The position numbers and the translations under genes are program-made. Under the pieces are notes generated by a model. That model saw nothing but the letters and a program-made list of their open reading frames with translations, did no database searches and had not been told where the DNA came from. DNA of 64,000 nt. Source: Rhodanobacter sp. 67-28. Its GTDB lineage: Bacteria > Pseudomonadota > Gammaproteobacteria > Xanthomonadales > Rhodanobacteraceae. The DNA lies in contig MKTU01000020.1 in assembly GCA_001898415.1 (NCBI GenBank), positions 28,253 through 92,252 of the forward strand. The letters run 5' to 3'. Shown here in pieces: positions 8,600 to 16,773 of the stretch (position 1 is the first letter of the stretch; each line of letters starts with the position of its first letter).

Positions 8600-10185
8600 A
8601 GGTGCCCCGAGCGGCTGATGGCAATGACCAGGCGCAGCGTGAGCAGGCCTGCCGCGGCGAACGCGATCGCAGACAGCCACGGCAGGTGGCCTGCGATGCG
8701 CGGACCGGCGTCGTGCAGGGCAAGCAGCGCGCCGCTCACGTACAAACCGAGGGTAACCATCGCGAGCGCAAGGCGATTGCCGGTGCGGGCGACGGCGGCT
8801 TGGGTGGCCGCCAGGCCCCGGTGATGCACGGTGAAGGCGGGGCGGCCGCCGTGCAGTTGCGCCTGCCGCAGGATATCGGCCACGAGCTCGGGCAACTGGC
8901 GCGCCGCGCGGGCCAAGCGCACGGCGATGGGACGTCCCGGCCGGCGCGCACGGTCGAGCAACTCGGCGATCTCGGGCGCCCTGCGCGTCAGCGCACCCAG
9001 CAGGTCGAGTTGCGGATCGAGCGTGCGCAGCGTGTTTTCCACCAGGAACAGCGTGCGCATCAGGACCAGAAGGTGCGCCGGCAGGCGGAAGCTTGTGCCG
9101 TGGCCAATGCGCGCCACGCGCCAGACGGCCTCGGCGACCGACCACTGCGCGAGCGGGCGGCTCGCGAGCTCGCCGAGGATCAGGTCGATCTCACGCTCGT
9201 GGATGCGGCGCTCGACATGGGCGGGGAAGAAGCCGAGGCCGATGGCGCCGTCCAGCACCCCCGGTGGATCGCCTGCCCCGATCGCCTCGAGCAGCCCGGC
9301 GAACGCGAGGCGCGAGCCGGCGTCGAGTACACCAATCGAGCCGAAATCGTGGAAGCACAGGCGTCCGTCGTCCATCACGAACAGGTTGCCCGGGTGTGGA
9401 TCGGCGTGGAACACCCCAGCGTCGAACAGTTGATACAGGTAGGTGCCGAGCAGCGCTTCGGCGAGCACGGGCGCCTGCGGGGTTCCGTAAGCGGATTCGA
9501 GGCGCTGGCCATGGCTCATTTCCTGCACCATCACGTCGCGAGCGACAAGCGGCTCGATGACGTGAGGGAGCGCGACGTCTGGCTGCCCGTCCAGCACCGG
9601 AGCCATGCGGCGCATGTTCTGCGCCTCGTGCCGCATGTCGATCTCGGCGTGCAGGAATGCTGACAGCTCGTCGACGAGTTCCACGGGCTGCTGGCGCCGT
9701 AGCGGCGGCCACAACGCCTGCGCGATCCGTACTGTGCGGCGCAACAGGCGCAAATCGGCGTGGACCTGCGCCTGAATTCCGGGTCGCGTGATCTTGACCA
9801 CCACGTCGCGCCCGTCCGGCAGGCGCGCGCGGTGGATCTGCGCGACCGAGGCGGCCGAGAGCGGCGTGCGGTCGAACGCGGCGAAGAGCGTATCGACCGG
9901 CTGCCCGAACGCGGCCTCGATGGCCCGTACCGCGGCTTCTGCGGAAAACGGTGGCACGTCGCTGTGCAGGCGGGAGAGCGCCTCCCGGTACGGCGCCGGC
10001 AACAGGTCCCACCGGAGGCTCAGGCCTTGGCCGAGCTTGACGAAGGTCGTACCCAAGCCCACCAGCGTGGCGCTGACGCGTCCTGGCAGCTGTTCGGGCG
10101 CGCGTCGCCGCAGGCGCAGGACATCGAACCCCAGGCGCAGCGCCGCCCCTGCGATCTGCAGACCTCGCGTGATCGTTCCAGTCAT
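8596..10185 (-). CDS. UbiB/ABC1 (AarF) family atypical kinase
   Basis: A 529-residue membrane-associated protein. Features in order are a KxGQ-type motif (TTFVKLGQGLSLR, residues ~45-58), the ATP-binding lysine in DVVVKITRPG, the catalytic-loop HADPHPGNLF and metal-binding HDFGSIG, and two C-terminal hydrophobic segments. UbiB proteins assist ubiquinone biosynthesis, probably by ATP-driven lipid extraction. Here the gene stands away from other ubi genes inside a phosphoketolase/acetate kinase cluster, so it may be a specialised paralogue rather than the housekeeping UbiB. It overlaps both neighbours by 4 bp. Confidence 0.85.
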   Translation of the reverse strand: MTGTITRGLQIAGAALRLGFDVLRLRRRAPEQLPGRVSATLVGLGTTFVKLGQGLSLRWDLLPAPYREALSRLHSDVPPFSAEAAVRAIEAAFGQPVDTLFAAFDRTPLSAASVAQIHRARLPDGRDVVVKITRPGIQAQVHADLRLLRRTVRIAQALWPPLRRQQPVELVDELSAFLHAEIDMRHEAQNMRRMAPVLDGQPDVALPHVIEPLVARDVMVQEMSHGQRLESAYGTPQAPVLAEALLGTYLYQLFDAGVFHADPHPGNLFVMDDGRLCFHDFGSIGVLDAGSRLAFAGLLEAIGAGDPPGVLDGAIGLGFFPAHVERRIHEREIDLILGELASRPLAQWSVAEAVWRVARIGHGTSFRLPAHLLVLMRTLFLVENTLRTLDPQLDLLGALTRRAPEIAELLDRARRPGRPIAVRLARAARQLPELVADILRQAQLHGGRPAFTVHHRGLAATQAAVARTGNRLALAMVTLGLYVSGALLALHDAGPRIAGHLPWLSAIAFAAAGLLTLRLVIAISRSGHL

Positions 10186-10478
10186 GAGCGTCCACCCCCA
10201 AACCAGAGCCACGCTCCCAGGACGGGTATCGCGGCGATGGCAATCCAGCACAAGCCGTACAGCCACTGCCACACGGCCGGCAACGCGCCGGACTTGCGAT
10301 CCAGGCGATGCCGTGCGGTCATGCCCACGGCATGCGCGAGCAACCCGGCGATCAGCATCGGAAGGAACACCGGGTGGATTGCGTCGGCAAGCCACGCTCC
10401 AGCCGCCAAGCCGGCGACTGCCGCGCCCGTAACCGAGAGCAGGTCGGCGTGTTTGCGCGCTCGCAGCGAATCGTTCAC
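10182..10478 (-). CDS. Small two- or three-segment membrane protein
   Basis: A 98-residue protein with a charged N-terminus (MNDSLRARKHAD) and hydrophobic stretches at about residues 15-50 and 68-92. I do not recognise a family. It overlaps phosphoketolase upstream and the UbiB-family gene downstream by 4 bp each, so it is almost certainly translated with them. A membrane partner or anchor for the UbiB-like kinase is one possibility. Confidence 0.65.
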   Translation of the reverse strand: MNDSLRARKHADLLSVTGAAVAGLAAGAWLADAIHPVFLPMLIAGLLAHAVGMTARHRLDRKSGALPAVWQWLYGLCWIAIAAIPVLGAWLWFGGGRS

Positions 10479-12937
10479 GACGCCGGCTCAGCCGTCCTCA
10501 AAAGCGTGGCTGGGTCGCCGTTGCCATCGATCGCAGCGAGTTCGGCCGTGGACAGGAAGTCTTCCCGCGCGGTGGCGAGCACGCTCGCCGCCACGTCGAC
10601 GACGTGCGCCCAGGTGCTGCGATTCGCGAACAGCAAGCCAGGCACATCCAGCGTCCCGCCGCGGTTGACGAACCCCAGCGCCGCGGTCGTGGCCGGGCCC
10701 GTGTCGAGCCGGCGCAGCGCGCCCAGGAAGGGCTCGGGGCGGGTGTGGGTGACGAAAACCCGCGGTCGTTTCACCGGGAACAGCGCATGGACCTCGCGGT
10801 CGGAGTGCACGTAGCGCGCCTCCTCCGGATCGCGTGGCCTGCGGAACCGGCCGGGCTCGCCGAGATAGAGGATCGCTGCCGACACACCGCGTTCGACCAG
10901 ATGCGTCTGCGCGCGACGCACTTCCTGCAACTGGTAAGCGCCGGTGGCGACCAGCAGGATCGCCGCCGTCGCCGGATCGCCGGCCAGGCACAGCGCACCG
11001 GCGGCTGCCAGCGCCTGTGCCTGGTCAGGCGTCAGTTCGTGGGGCACCGCCCGCTTGGGGACGACCAGGGTGGTGACGGTGCCGCGCTGCGCGTAGGCGT
11101 GTGCCAGGGCGGCCGCGGCGCCGTTGGCGTCGGGCGGGAACACCACGCGCGAGATGTCGGCCATCTCGCCAAGCAGCGCCTCGGCCATGGTGGGATCCTG
11201 GTGCGACTGCTCGTTCTTGGCGTTCTCCCAGGTGTGGGAGGTCAGCACCAGCGGAACGCCCAGCCATCCCGGTGGGCGTCCCGCATGCGCCAGATGGCGC
11301 GCGAAAATCAGCTCCTGCCGCACCGCGCCGAGCATCTTCGGCGCGAACGCCTCATAGGTGACCACGAGGTTCAGTCCACCCTTGTTGCCGAGCGCCGCAC
11401 ACACCACGGCTTCTTCGTTGAGCGCCGTGATCACCGCGCCGGTGGTGGATTCGGCGACGCCCGGTTCGGGCACCTGCACCCGGTGTTTCAACGCATCAAG
11501 CGTGCGGTCGAGCTTGTTGCTGCGCAGTTCGTCGGGATTGCCGACGCGCACGCGCAACGCCGGATTGGCCTCGGCGATCGCCACAAACTGCTCGTCCAGG
11601 GCGGTCATTGGCGAACTCGCACCGCCCGGAGCGCGATCCGCGATCTGCGGGATGCGAGGCGGCGCCACCTGGCGCGTGGCGAGCGCGTGGTCTCGTTCGC
11701 GCACCCGTTGCTGGGCCTGGTGGGTATTGAACGCAATGACCGCCAGGTCGAGTTCCGGTGGTGACACGAACAACGCTGCGGCGCCTTCGTTGAAGAGCAC
11801 GCGTGCCTGTGCATCGTGCGACGGATTGCCGGGTAGTGGCAGGTTGTGGGCGGCGTTGGTTCCGGCGCCCGGGAATCCGTAGCCCTTGATGGTTTCCGCG
11901 ATCCCGTAGGGAAGGCGGACCTCGTCTCCAAGCGAATTGCTTTCGGCCTGCAGCCGCGCCTCCATGGCGTGAATGCCCCAGGCAATGCTGGCTGGATCGC
12001 GACCATCCATCGAGAACGGATCGAAACCGTTCAGGCGCAGGTGCCGGTCGAGCCAGCGTTCGCCGCCCTGCTGGGTGATCTGGCTACGCTGCTCGATGCG
12101 CCGACCGTTGAGGATGATGATCGGGCTGACAAGTCCACTGTCTTCGGCGCGCCACCAGCGTGGCGCCCAGTCGCTGCCGCGCTGCTCCTCGAAGGCGCCA
12201 TCGCTGAGGAACGCGACCAGGCGCTCGCCCATGAGTGGCGCATGAACGTATTGCAGCTCGGCGAAGCCGAGGTAGCCGCCTTCCAGCACGCCACCGGCGG
12301 TGTGCGCGTTGACGTGCGAGCCGAGCGGCGAGGCTGGAGTGCCGTCGGGATTGAGGGTGTAGGCGTAGAAGTCGCTGACGAAGCGGCCCAGGCCGGCATC
12401 GGAGCGGTCGTAGCGTGACGCATGTGCATCCGTCATGTTGCCAACCAGCAGGTTGAGCGCATCGATCGCGGCGACGCAGTGCCCCTGGCCCATCATCCAC
12501 GCGCGGGTCACGCCGTCGAGCGCGTCCAGCAGCAGGTAGCCGACGTAGGCCGGCACCATGTTGAGCGACCCGCCGGTATGGCCTTCTGGCGTGCCCTTGA
12601 AGTCGGTCGCGTCCAGCGCGGCGCCATTGGTGTGCACGCGTTGGGCGTAGGTCATGTGCGCAACCAGCCACATGCCGGCGCTGGCAATGCGGTCGGCGGC
12701 GGCGAAACGCTGCCAGGCGGTGGCGGCGTCGGGCGTGCGGCCCCGGGCTGCAAGTTCGTCCACCATCTGGTGGACTCGGATCTGGGTCAGCGGATCGTGA
12801 CGGATTACGCCATAACCGGCAGCCCAATGCGCGAACGCGGGGTCTGTTTGCCGATGGGCTGCTGCCAGTTCCGAGATCCGCTGGCGTTCGGCCGCGGACA
12901 GCTGGTTGGCGGTGCAGCAGTTGAGATGCAGGTTCAT
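10475..12937 (-). CDS. xfp: Xylulose-5-P/fructose-6-P phosphoketolase
   Basis: An 820-residue thiamine-diphosphate enzyme that cleaves xylulose 5-phosphate (or fructose 6-phosphate) with phosphate to acetyl phosphate and glyceraldehyde 3-phosphate (or erythrose 4-phosphate). Length matches the family (about 790-820). Visible blocks include EGHTGGSLNMVPAYVGYL, MGQGHCVAAIDALN, EGGYLGFAELQYVHAP, SDGAFEEQRGSDW, AHNLPLPGNP and TSHTWENAKNEQSHQDP, all characteristic of phosphoketolase. The ATG at 12937 overlaps the PRPP-synthetase stop. With acetate kinase three genes downstream, it forms a pentose-phosphate to acetate route that yields one ATP per acetyl phosphate. Confidence 0.93.
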   Translation of the reverse strand: MNLHLNCCTANQLSAAERQRISELAAAHRQTDPAFAHWAAGYGVIRHDPLTQIRVHQMVDELAARGRTPDAATAWQRFAAADRIASAGMWLVAHMTYAQRVHTNGAALDATDFKGTPEGHTGGSLNMVPAYVGYLLLDALDGVTRAWMMGQGHCVAAIDALNLLVGNMTDAHASRYDRSDAGLGRFVSDFYAYTLNPDGTPASPLGSHVNAHTAGGVLEGGYLGFAELQYVHAPLMGERLVAFLSDGAFEEQRGSDWAPRWWRAEDSGLVSPIIILNGRRIEQRSQITQQGGERWLDRHLRLNGFDPFSMDGRDPASIAWGIHAMEARLQAESNSLGDEVRLPYGIAETIKGYGFPGAGTNAAHNLPLPGNPSHDAQARVLFNEGAAALFVSPPELDLAVIAFNTHQAQQRVRERDHALATRQVAPPRIPQIADRAPGGASSPMTALDEQFVAIAEANPALRVRVGNPDELRSNKLDRTLDALKHRVQVPEPGVAESTTGAVITALNEEAVVCAALGNKGGLNLVVTYEAFAPKMLGAVRQELIFARHLAHAGRPPGWLGVPLVLTSHTWENAKNEQSHQDPTMAEALLGEMADISRVVFPPDANGAAAALAHAYAQRGTVTTLVVPKRAVPHELTPDQAQALAAAGALCLAGDPATAAILLVATGAYQLQEVRRAQTHLVERGVSAAILYLGEPGRFRRPRDPEEARYVHSDREVHALFPVKRPRVFVTHTRPEPFLGALRRLDTGPATTAALGFVNRGGTLDVPGLLFANRSTWAHVVDVAASVLATAREDFLSTAELAAIDGNGDPATLLRTAEPAS

Positions 12938-13848
12938 GAGTCCTCCCGCGAATCGGTCGAAGATGACATCAGCGTCGACGCGGCCGCCGCGAGCGCGGCG
13001 CCGAGCGGGATTGCGTTCGACGGGTGGGCGATGGTGTCGGTACTGACGATGCGCGCCAGGCCCGCGGCTTGTAGTTGCGCATAGGCATCGCCTGCAAAGA
13101 CCGGATGGATGGCAACCAGCACCGGCGGCGGCAAGGCCAGGCGCTGCAGGTGCGCCAACGTTTCCAGGATGGTGCGCCCCGAGGAGACGATGTCGTCCAC
13201 CAGCACCGGCGTGCGTCCGGTCGCGGCAGCCGCATCCGGCAGGCTGACGCGCACCTCGTAGTCGCCATGCCGATGCTTGCTCAACACTTGCCAAGGCATT
13301 CCGGCCTGCGCGGCGATGCGGGCCACCCACTGCTCGCTTTCGCTGTCGGGACCGATCAGCATGGCGTCGGGGATTGCATTCGCGATCCAGCTCGCGACAG
13401 CAGGCGTGGCTGAAACGTGCGTCGCCGGGATGCTGTAGAGCGACTGCAACCGATGGAAGCGGTGCAGGTGTGGGTCGACGGTCACCAGCCAGTCGAAGCT
13501 CTCTTCGAGGAAGCGTGCAAACAGCGGTGCGCTGATCGCCTCGCCGCGGTGGAAACGCTTGTCCTGCCGCATGTAGGCCAGGTACGGGGCGATCAATCCG
13601 ACCGAGCGCGCGCCGAACTCGCGCGCCGACTGCGCCGCGAAGCGCAACGGCAGTGCCAGTGGATCGGGATCGCGCAGGCTGACCAGGATCGCGACATCCG
13701 CGCCCTCCAGTGAGTCATCGAGGGTGACCAGCGACTCTCCGTCCGGAAAGTGACGCCAGCCGACTGGGGCGAGACGCGCCTGCAATGCCGGCGCGATCGT
13801 GGCGGCCAGCGAAGCATCGGCCGGGAAGGACATCAGTACACGGTTCAT
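12934..13848 (-). CDS. Ribose-phosphate pyrophosphokinase-like protein
   Basis: A 304-residue PRPP-synthetase family protein. It carries FPDGESLV, PYLAYMRQDKRFHRGEAIS, a degenerate flagged loop/histidine block (TVDPHLHRFH) and the phosphoribosyl-pyrophosphate loop VLVDDIVSSGRTI. The family makes PRPP from ribose 5-phosphate and ATP. Its placement between AMP phosphorylase and phosphoketolase is unlike a housekeeping prs gene and suggests a specialised role, perhaps running in reverse or handling ribose 1,5-bisphosphate/PRPP made by nucleotide phosphorolysis. It overlaps both neighbours by 4 bp. Confidence 0.85.
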   Translation of the reverse strand: MNRVLMSFPADASLAATIAPALQARLAPVGWRHFPDGESLVTLDDSLEGADVAILVSLRDPDPLALPLRFAAQSAREFGARSVGLIAPYLAYMRQDKRFHRGEAISAPLFARFLEESFDWLVTVDPHLHRFHRLQSLYSIPATHVSATPAVASWIANAIPDAMLIGPDSESEQWVARIAAQAGMPWQVLSKHRHGDYEVRVSLPDAAAATGRTPVLVDDIVSSGRTILETLAHLQRLALPPPVLVAIHPVFAGDAYAQLQAAGLARIVSTDTIAHPSNAIPLGAALAAAASTLMSSSTDSREDS

Positions 13849-15359
13849 GTGGCCTCCATGGCGATGTCGAACGGCATGCTTCTCGCAGCGTGCTCCAGTG
13901 CATAGGCCAGCTCTCCGCGCGATTGCGCGTGTACCTTGAACAGCGCCTGCCCGCGCGCGACCACATCGCCGATGCGCAAAGCCGTTTCCAGGCCGGCGAC
14001 GGGCGAGGCGGGTGCACCTGCCAGCTTGGCAATGCGCGCCAGCCGGCGGTTGTCGATCGCGGCGATGCGTCCGCTCATGGTGGCTGCGACTTCGGCCGTG
14101 AATGGCGCTCGCGTTGGCTCGCGGAAGCCGCCCTGCGCTTCGCAGATCGCCATGAACTTCGACAGGGCCTGCCCGGATTGCAAGGCGGCGTGGGCGCGCA
14201 CCATGCCGGTTCCGGCGACACCATCAGGCGCCAGGTCAAGCAACGCGCCCGCCAGGACAATTGCGCGCTCGCGCAGGTCGGCCGGTGCATCCGCGTCGTT
14301 GCGCAACACCTTGAGCACATCGCGCGCTTCCAGCGCAGGGCCGATACCTACGCCCACTGGTTGGGTGCCGTCCGAACGATAGACGCCCAGATGCAGGCCA
14401 AGCGCCGCGGCGGTGCCGCCCAGGCGCACGGTAAGACTGTCGGCGGAGGCGTCGCTGCGCACCTTCGCAGTCGGCCCGACCGGCATGTCGATCAGCACGT
14501 GGGTGGAGCCCGCCGCGATCTTCTTCGACAGCACGCTCGCTACCAGCTGCCCGTCGCTGTCGAAGTCCATGGGACGTTCGACGCGGATCAGTATGTCGTC
14601 CGCCGGGCTCAGGCGCACGTTGCCGCCCCAGACGATGCAGCCACCCTCCTGCTCGACCACCCGGCGCATCGCCGGCAGGTCAAGTGCGACCGGTGCCATC
14701 ACCTCCATCGTGTCGGCGGTGCCGGCTGGCGAGGTGATCGCCCGCGAGGATGTCTTGGGAATGCGATAGCCGAGTGCGGCAACGATGGCAACGACGATGG
14801 GCGTGGTGCGGTTGCCGGGCAGGCCGCCGACACAGTGCTTGTCCAGAACGGGGCCCACGCCCCAGTCGAGCCGCTGGCCCACGGCCACCATCGCGCGGGT
14901 GAGCGAGGTCGTTTCATCTTGATCCAGGCGCTCGCCGGCACAAGCAGTAACGAACGCAGCGAGTTCCAAATCCGACAGGCGGCTGGCGACGGTGTCCTGC
15001 ATCAGGGCGAGGTATTGCGCATCGTCGAGGCGCGCACCGAACACCTTGGCGCGCAGCGCTCCCGCCGAGGCGGCGGGAACGGGATGCCGGAAGCTGGCCA
15101 GCGCACCAGCTTCCGGCGCCAAGGCCAGCCAGGCAGCCTCTGACAGCGCCACTTCGTCGACGGAGACGAAGTCGCCGACCACCACGTTCAGCGTCACGAT
15201 GAGGGAGCGCCCGCCCACCTGTATCTCCACCCGGGTCATGGCCGCGAAACCTTCCGAGCGGCATACCTCGCAGTCGCGGTGCATGTACACCACCGGTTGC
15301 TGGTAGGTGTCGATGCCGGCGCGGATGACGCGCAGGCGGGTATGTGTCAGTACGTCCAT
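13845..15359 (-). CDS. AMP phosphorylase / thymidine phosphorylase family enzyme
   Basis: A 504-residue protein, longer than E. coli DeoA (about 440) because of an N-terminal domain (residues 1-85), as in archaeal-type AMP phosphorylases. The phosphate-binding loop LDKHCVGGLPGNRTT corresponds to the 'KHSxGGxPGNK' variant of AMP phosphorylases rather than the DeoA form. Other family blocks are SSRAITSPAGTADTMEV, GGCIVWGGNVRLSPADD and the C-terminal domain with FTAEVAATMSG. AMP phosphorylases split nucleoside 5'-monophosphates with phosphate into base and ribose 1,5-bisphosphate. It starts 2 bp after the nuclease gene ends. Confidence 0.85.
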   Translation of the reverse strand: MDVLTHTRLRVIRAGIDTYQQPVVYMHRDCEVCRSEGFAAMTRVEIQVGGRSLIVTLNVVVGDFVSVDEVALSEAAWLALAPEAGALASFRHPVPAASAGALRAKVFGARLDDAQYLALMQDTVASRLSDLELAAFVTACAGERLDQDETTSLTRAMVAVGQRLDWGVGPVLDKHCVGGLPGNRTTPIVVAIVAALGYRIPKTSSRAITSPAGTADTMEVMAPVALDLPAMRRVVEQEGGCIVWGGNVRLSPADDILIRVERPMDFDSDGQLVASVLSKKIAAGSTHVLIDMPVGPTAKVRSDASADSLTVRLGGTAAALGLHLGVYRSDGTQPVGVGIGPALEARDVLKVLRNDADAPADLRERAIVLAGALLDLAPDGVAGTGMVRAHAALQSGQALSKFMAICEAQGGFREPTRAPFTAEVAATMSGRIAAIDNRRLARIAKLAGAPASPVAGLETALRIGDVVARGQALFKVHAQSRGELAYALEHAARSMPFDIAMEAT

Positions 15360-15361
15360 GA

Positions 15362-16747
15362 TCAGCGCGCTGCCTCCAGCAGCACCTGCTCCAGATGCTC
15401 GGGCGCGCGCGCACGCCAGCCCAGTTCGCGCTGGATCCGGGCACGCAACGCGTCGGCGGCGTCCGGCTCGCCGTGAGTGACGTAGACGACGCCCGGTGCC
15501 GACGGCGCGGTGCGCATCCAGGCCAGCAGTTCATCGGCATCGGCATGGCCGGAGAAGCCCTGCAGCTGCACGACCTCGGCACGGATGAGCACCTCGCGGC
15601 CGAACATGCGCAATGTGCGCGCGCCCGCGGACAGCGCTGCCCCTCGGGTGCCGCCCGCCTGATAGCCGGCCAGCAGGATGGCATTGCGGTCGTCAGGTCC
15701 AAAGGCTTCGATGTGGTGCAGCACTCGCCCACCGGTGACCATGCCGCTGGCGGAGATAATGATCATCGGCCCGCGCCGGCGGTTGAGCGCCTTGGACTCC
15801 TCGACGCTGTTGACGAAGGTCGCCAGCTCGTACATGCGCCGGCATTCCTCGTCCGACACGTGGTGCTCGCCGTGATGGTCGTGGTAGAGCCGCGTGGCGT
15901 CTACTGCCATCGGGCTGTTTAGGAAGACCGGCACCGCCGGAATCTCGCCCCGCTCCCGCAGCCGAGCCAGATGCAGCATCAACCCCTGGGCACGGCCGAC
16001 GGCGAACGCCGGGATCACGATCACGCCGCCGCGGGAGGCCACGCGGCGCACGATGGGCGCGAGCTCGGCCTCCTGGTCGATGGGGACATGCGCCCGATTG
16101 CCGTAGGTGGATTCGCAGACCAGCACGTCGCAGGCGGGAAGCGGCGAGGGCGGGTTCATCAGCGACTCGTGTTGCCGTCCGAGGTCGCCGCTGAAGTGCA
16201 GGCGCCGGCCATGCACGTCCAGGCTGACATGAGCAGCGCCCAGGATGTGGCCGGCGGGGTGGAAGCGGGCGCGGATGCCGGGCACCACCTCGATGTCTTG
16301 CTCGTAATCGTGCCCCTGCAGCTGCCGCAGGCTCAGCTTGGCGTCACGCTCGGTGTAAAGCGCGAGCGGCTCCTTGTGCTTGGAATAACCCTTGCGCGCC
16401 GCGTACTTCGCCTCTTCCTCCAGCAGGTGCCCACTGTCCGGGAGCAGCAGTCCGCACAGGGCGGCACTGCCTTCGGTGCAGTGAATCTGACCGCGGAATC
16501 CCTGCTTGACCAGTACCGGCAGATAGCCCGAATGATCGAGGTGCGCATGGGTAAGCACGACCGCGTCGATGGAGGCCGGCTCGACCGGGAAAGGCGCCCA
16601 GTTGCGTTCGCGCAGTTGCTTGTAGCCTTGGAACAGCCCGCAGTCGACGAGCACGCGGTGCCCGCCGGCTTCGATCAGGTAACGGGAGCCGGTCACGGTG
16701 CCGGCGGCGCCGAGAAACTGCAGGGTGGATGGCGTTGAGTCGTTCAT
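15362..16747 (-). CDS. Beta-CASP metallo-beta-lactamase nuclease (CPSF73/RNase-like)
   Basis: A 461-residue MBL-fold protein. Metal-binding motifs are THAHLDHSGYLP (HxHxDH, ~62-73), PAGHILGAAH (~167-176) and FSGDLG. The beta-CASP region contains CESTYGNR, ISASGMVTGGRVLHH and FSGHADADELLAW. This is the architecture of RNA-processing exo/endonucleases (RNase J/CPSF73-like) in the bacterial YsH1-type group. It would act on RNA in the cytoplasm. Being immediately followed by an AMP phosphorylase hints that its products feed nucleotide phosphorolysis. Start ATG 16747 lies 26 bp after the P-type ATPase. Confidence 0.88.
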   Translation of the reverse strand: MNDSTPSTLQFLGAAGTVTGSRYLIEAGGHRVLVDCGLFQGYKQLRERNWAPFPVEPASIDAVVLTHAHLDHSGYLPVLVKQGFRGQIHCTEGSAALCGLLLPDSGHLLEEEAKYAARKGYSKHKEPLALYTERDAKLSLRQLQGHDYEQDIEVVPGIRARFHPAGHILGAAHVSLDVHGRRLHFSGDLGRQHESLMNPPSPLPACDVLVCESTYGNRAHVPIDQEAELAPIVRRVASRGGVIVIPAFAVGRAQGLMLHLARLRERGEIPAVPVFLNSPMAVDATRLYHDHHGEHHVSDEECRRMYELATFVNSVEESKALNRRRGPMIIISASGMVTGGRVLHHIEAFGPDDRNAILLAGYQAGGTRGAALSAGARTLRMFGREVLIRAEVVQLQGFSGHADADELLAWMRTAPSAPGVVYVTHGEPDAADALRARIQRELGWRARAPEHLEQVLLEAAR

Positions 16748-16773
16748 GGGTACTCCAGTGAGAGGCAAGCGGC

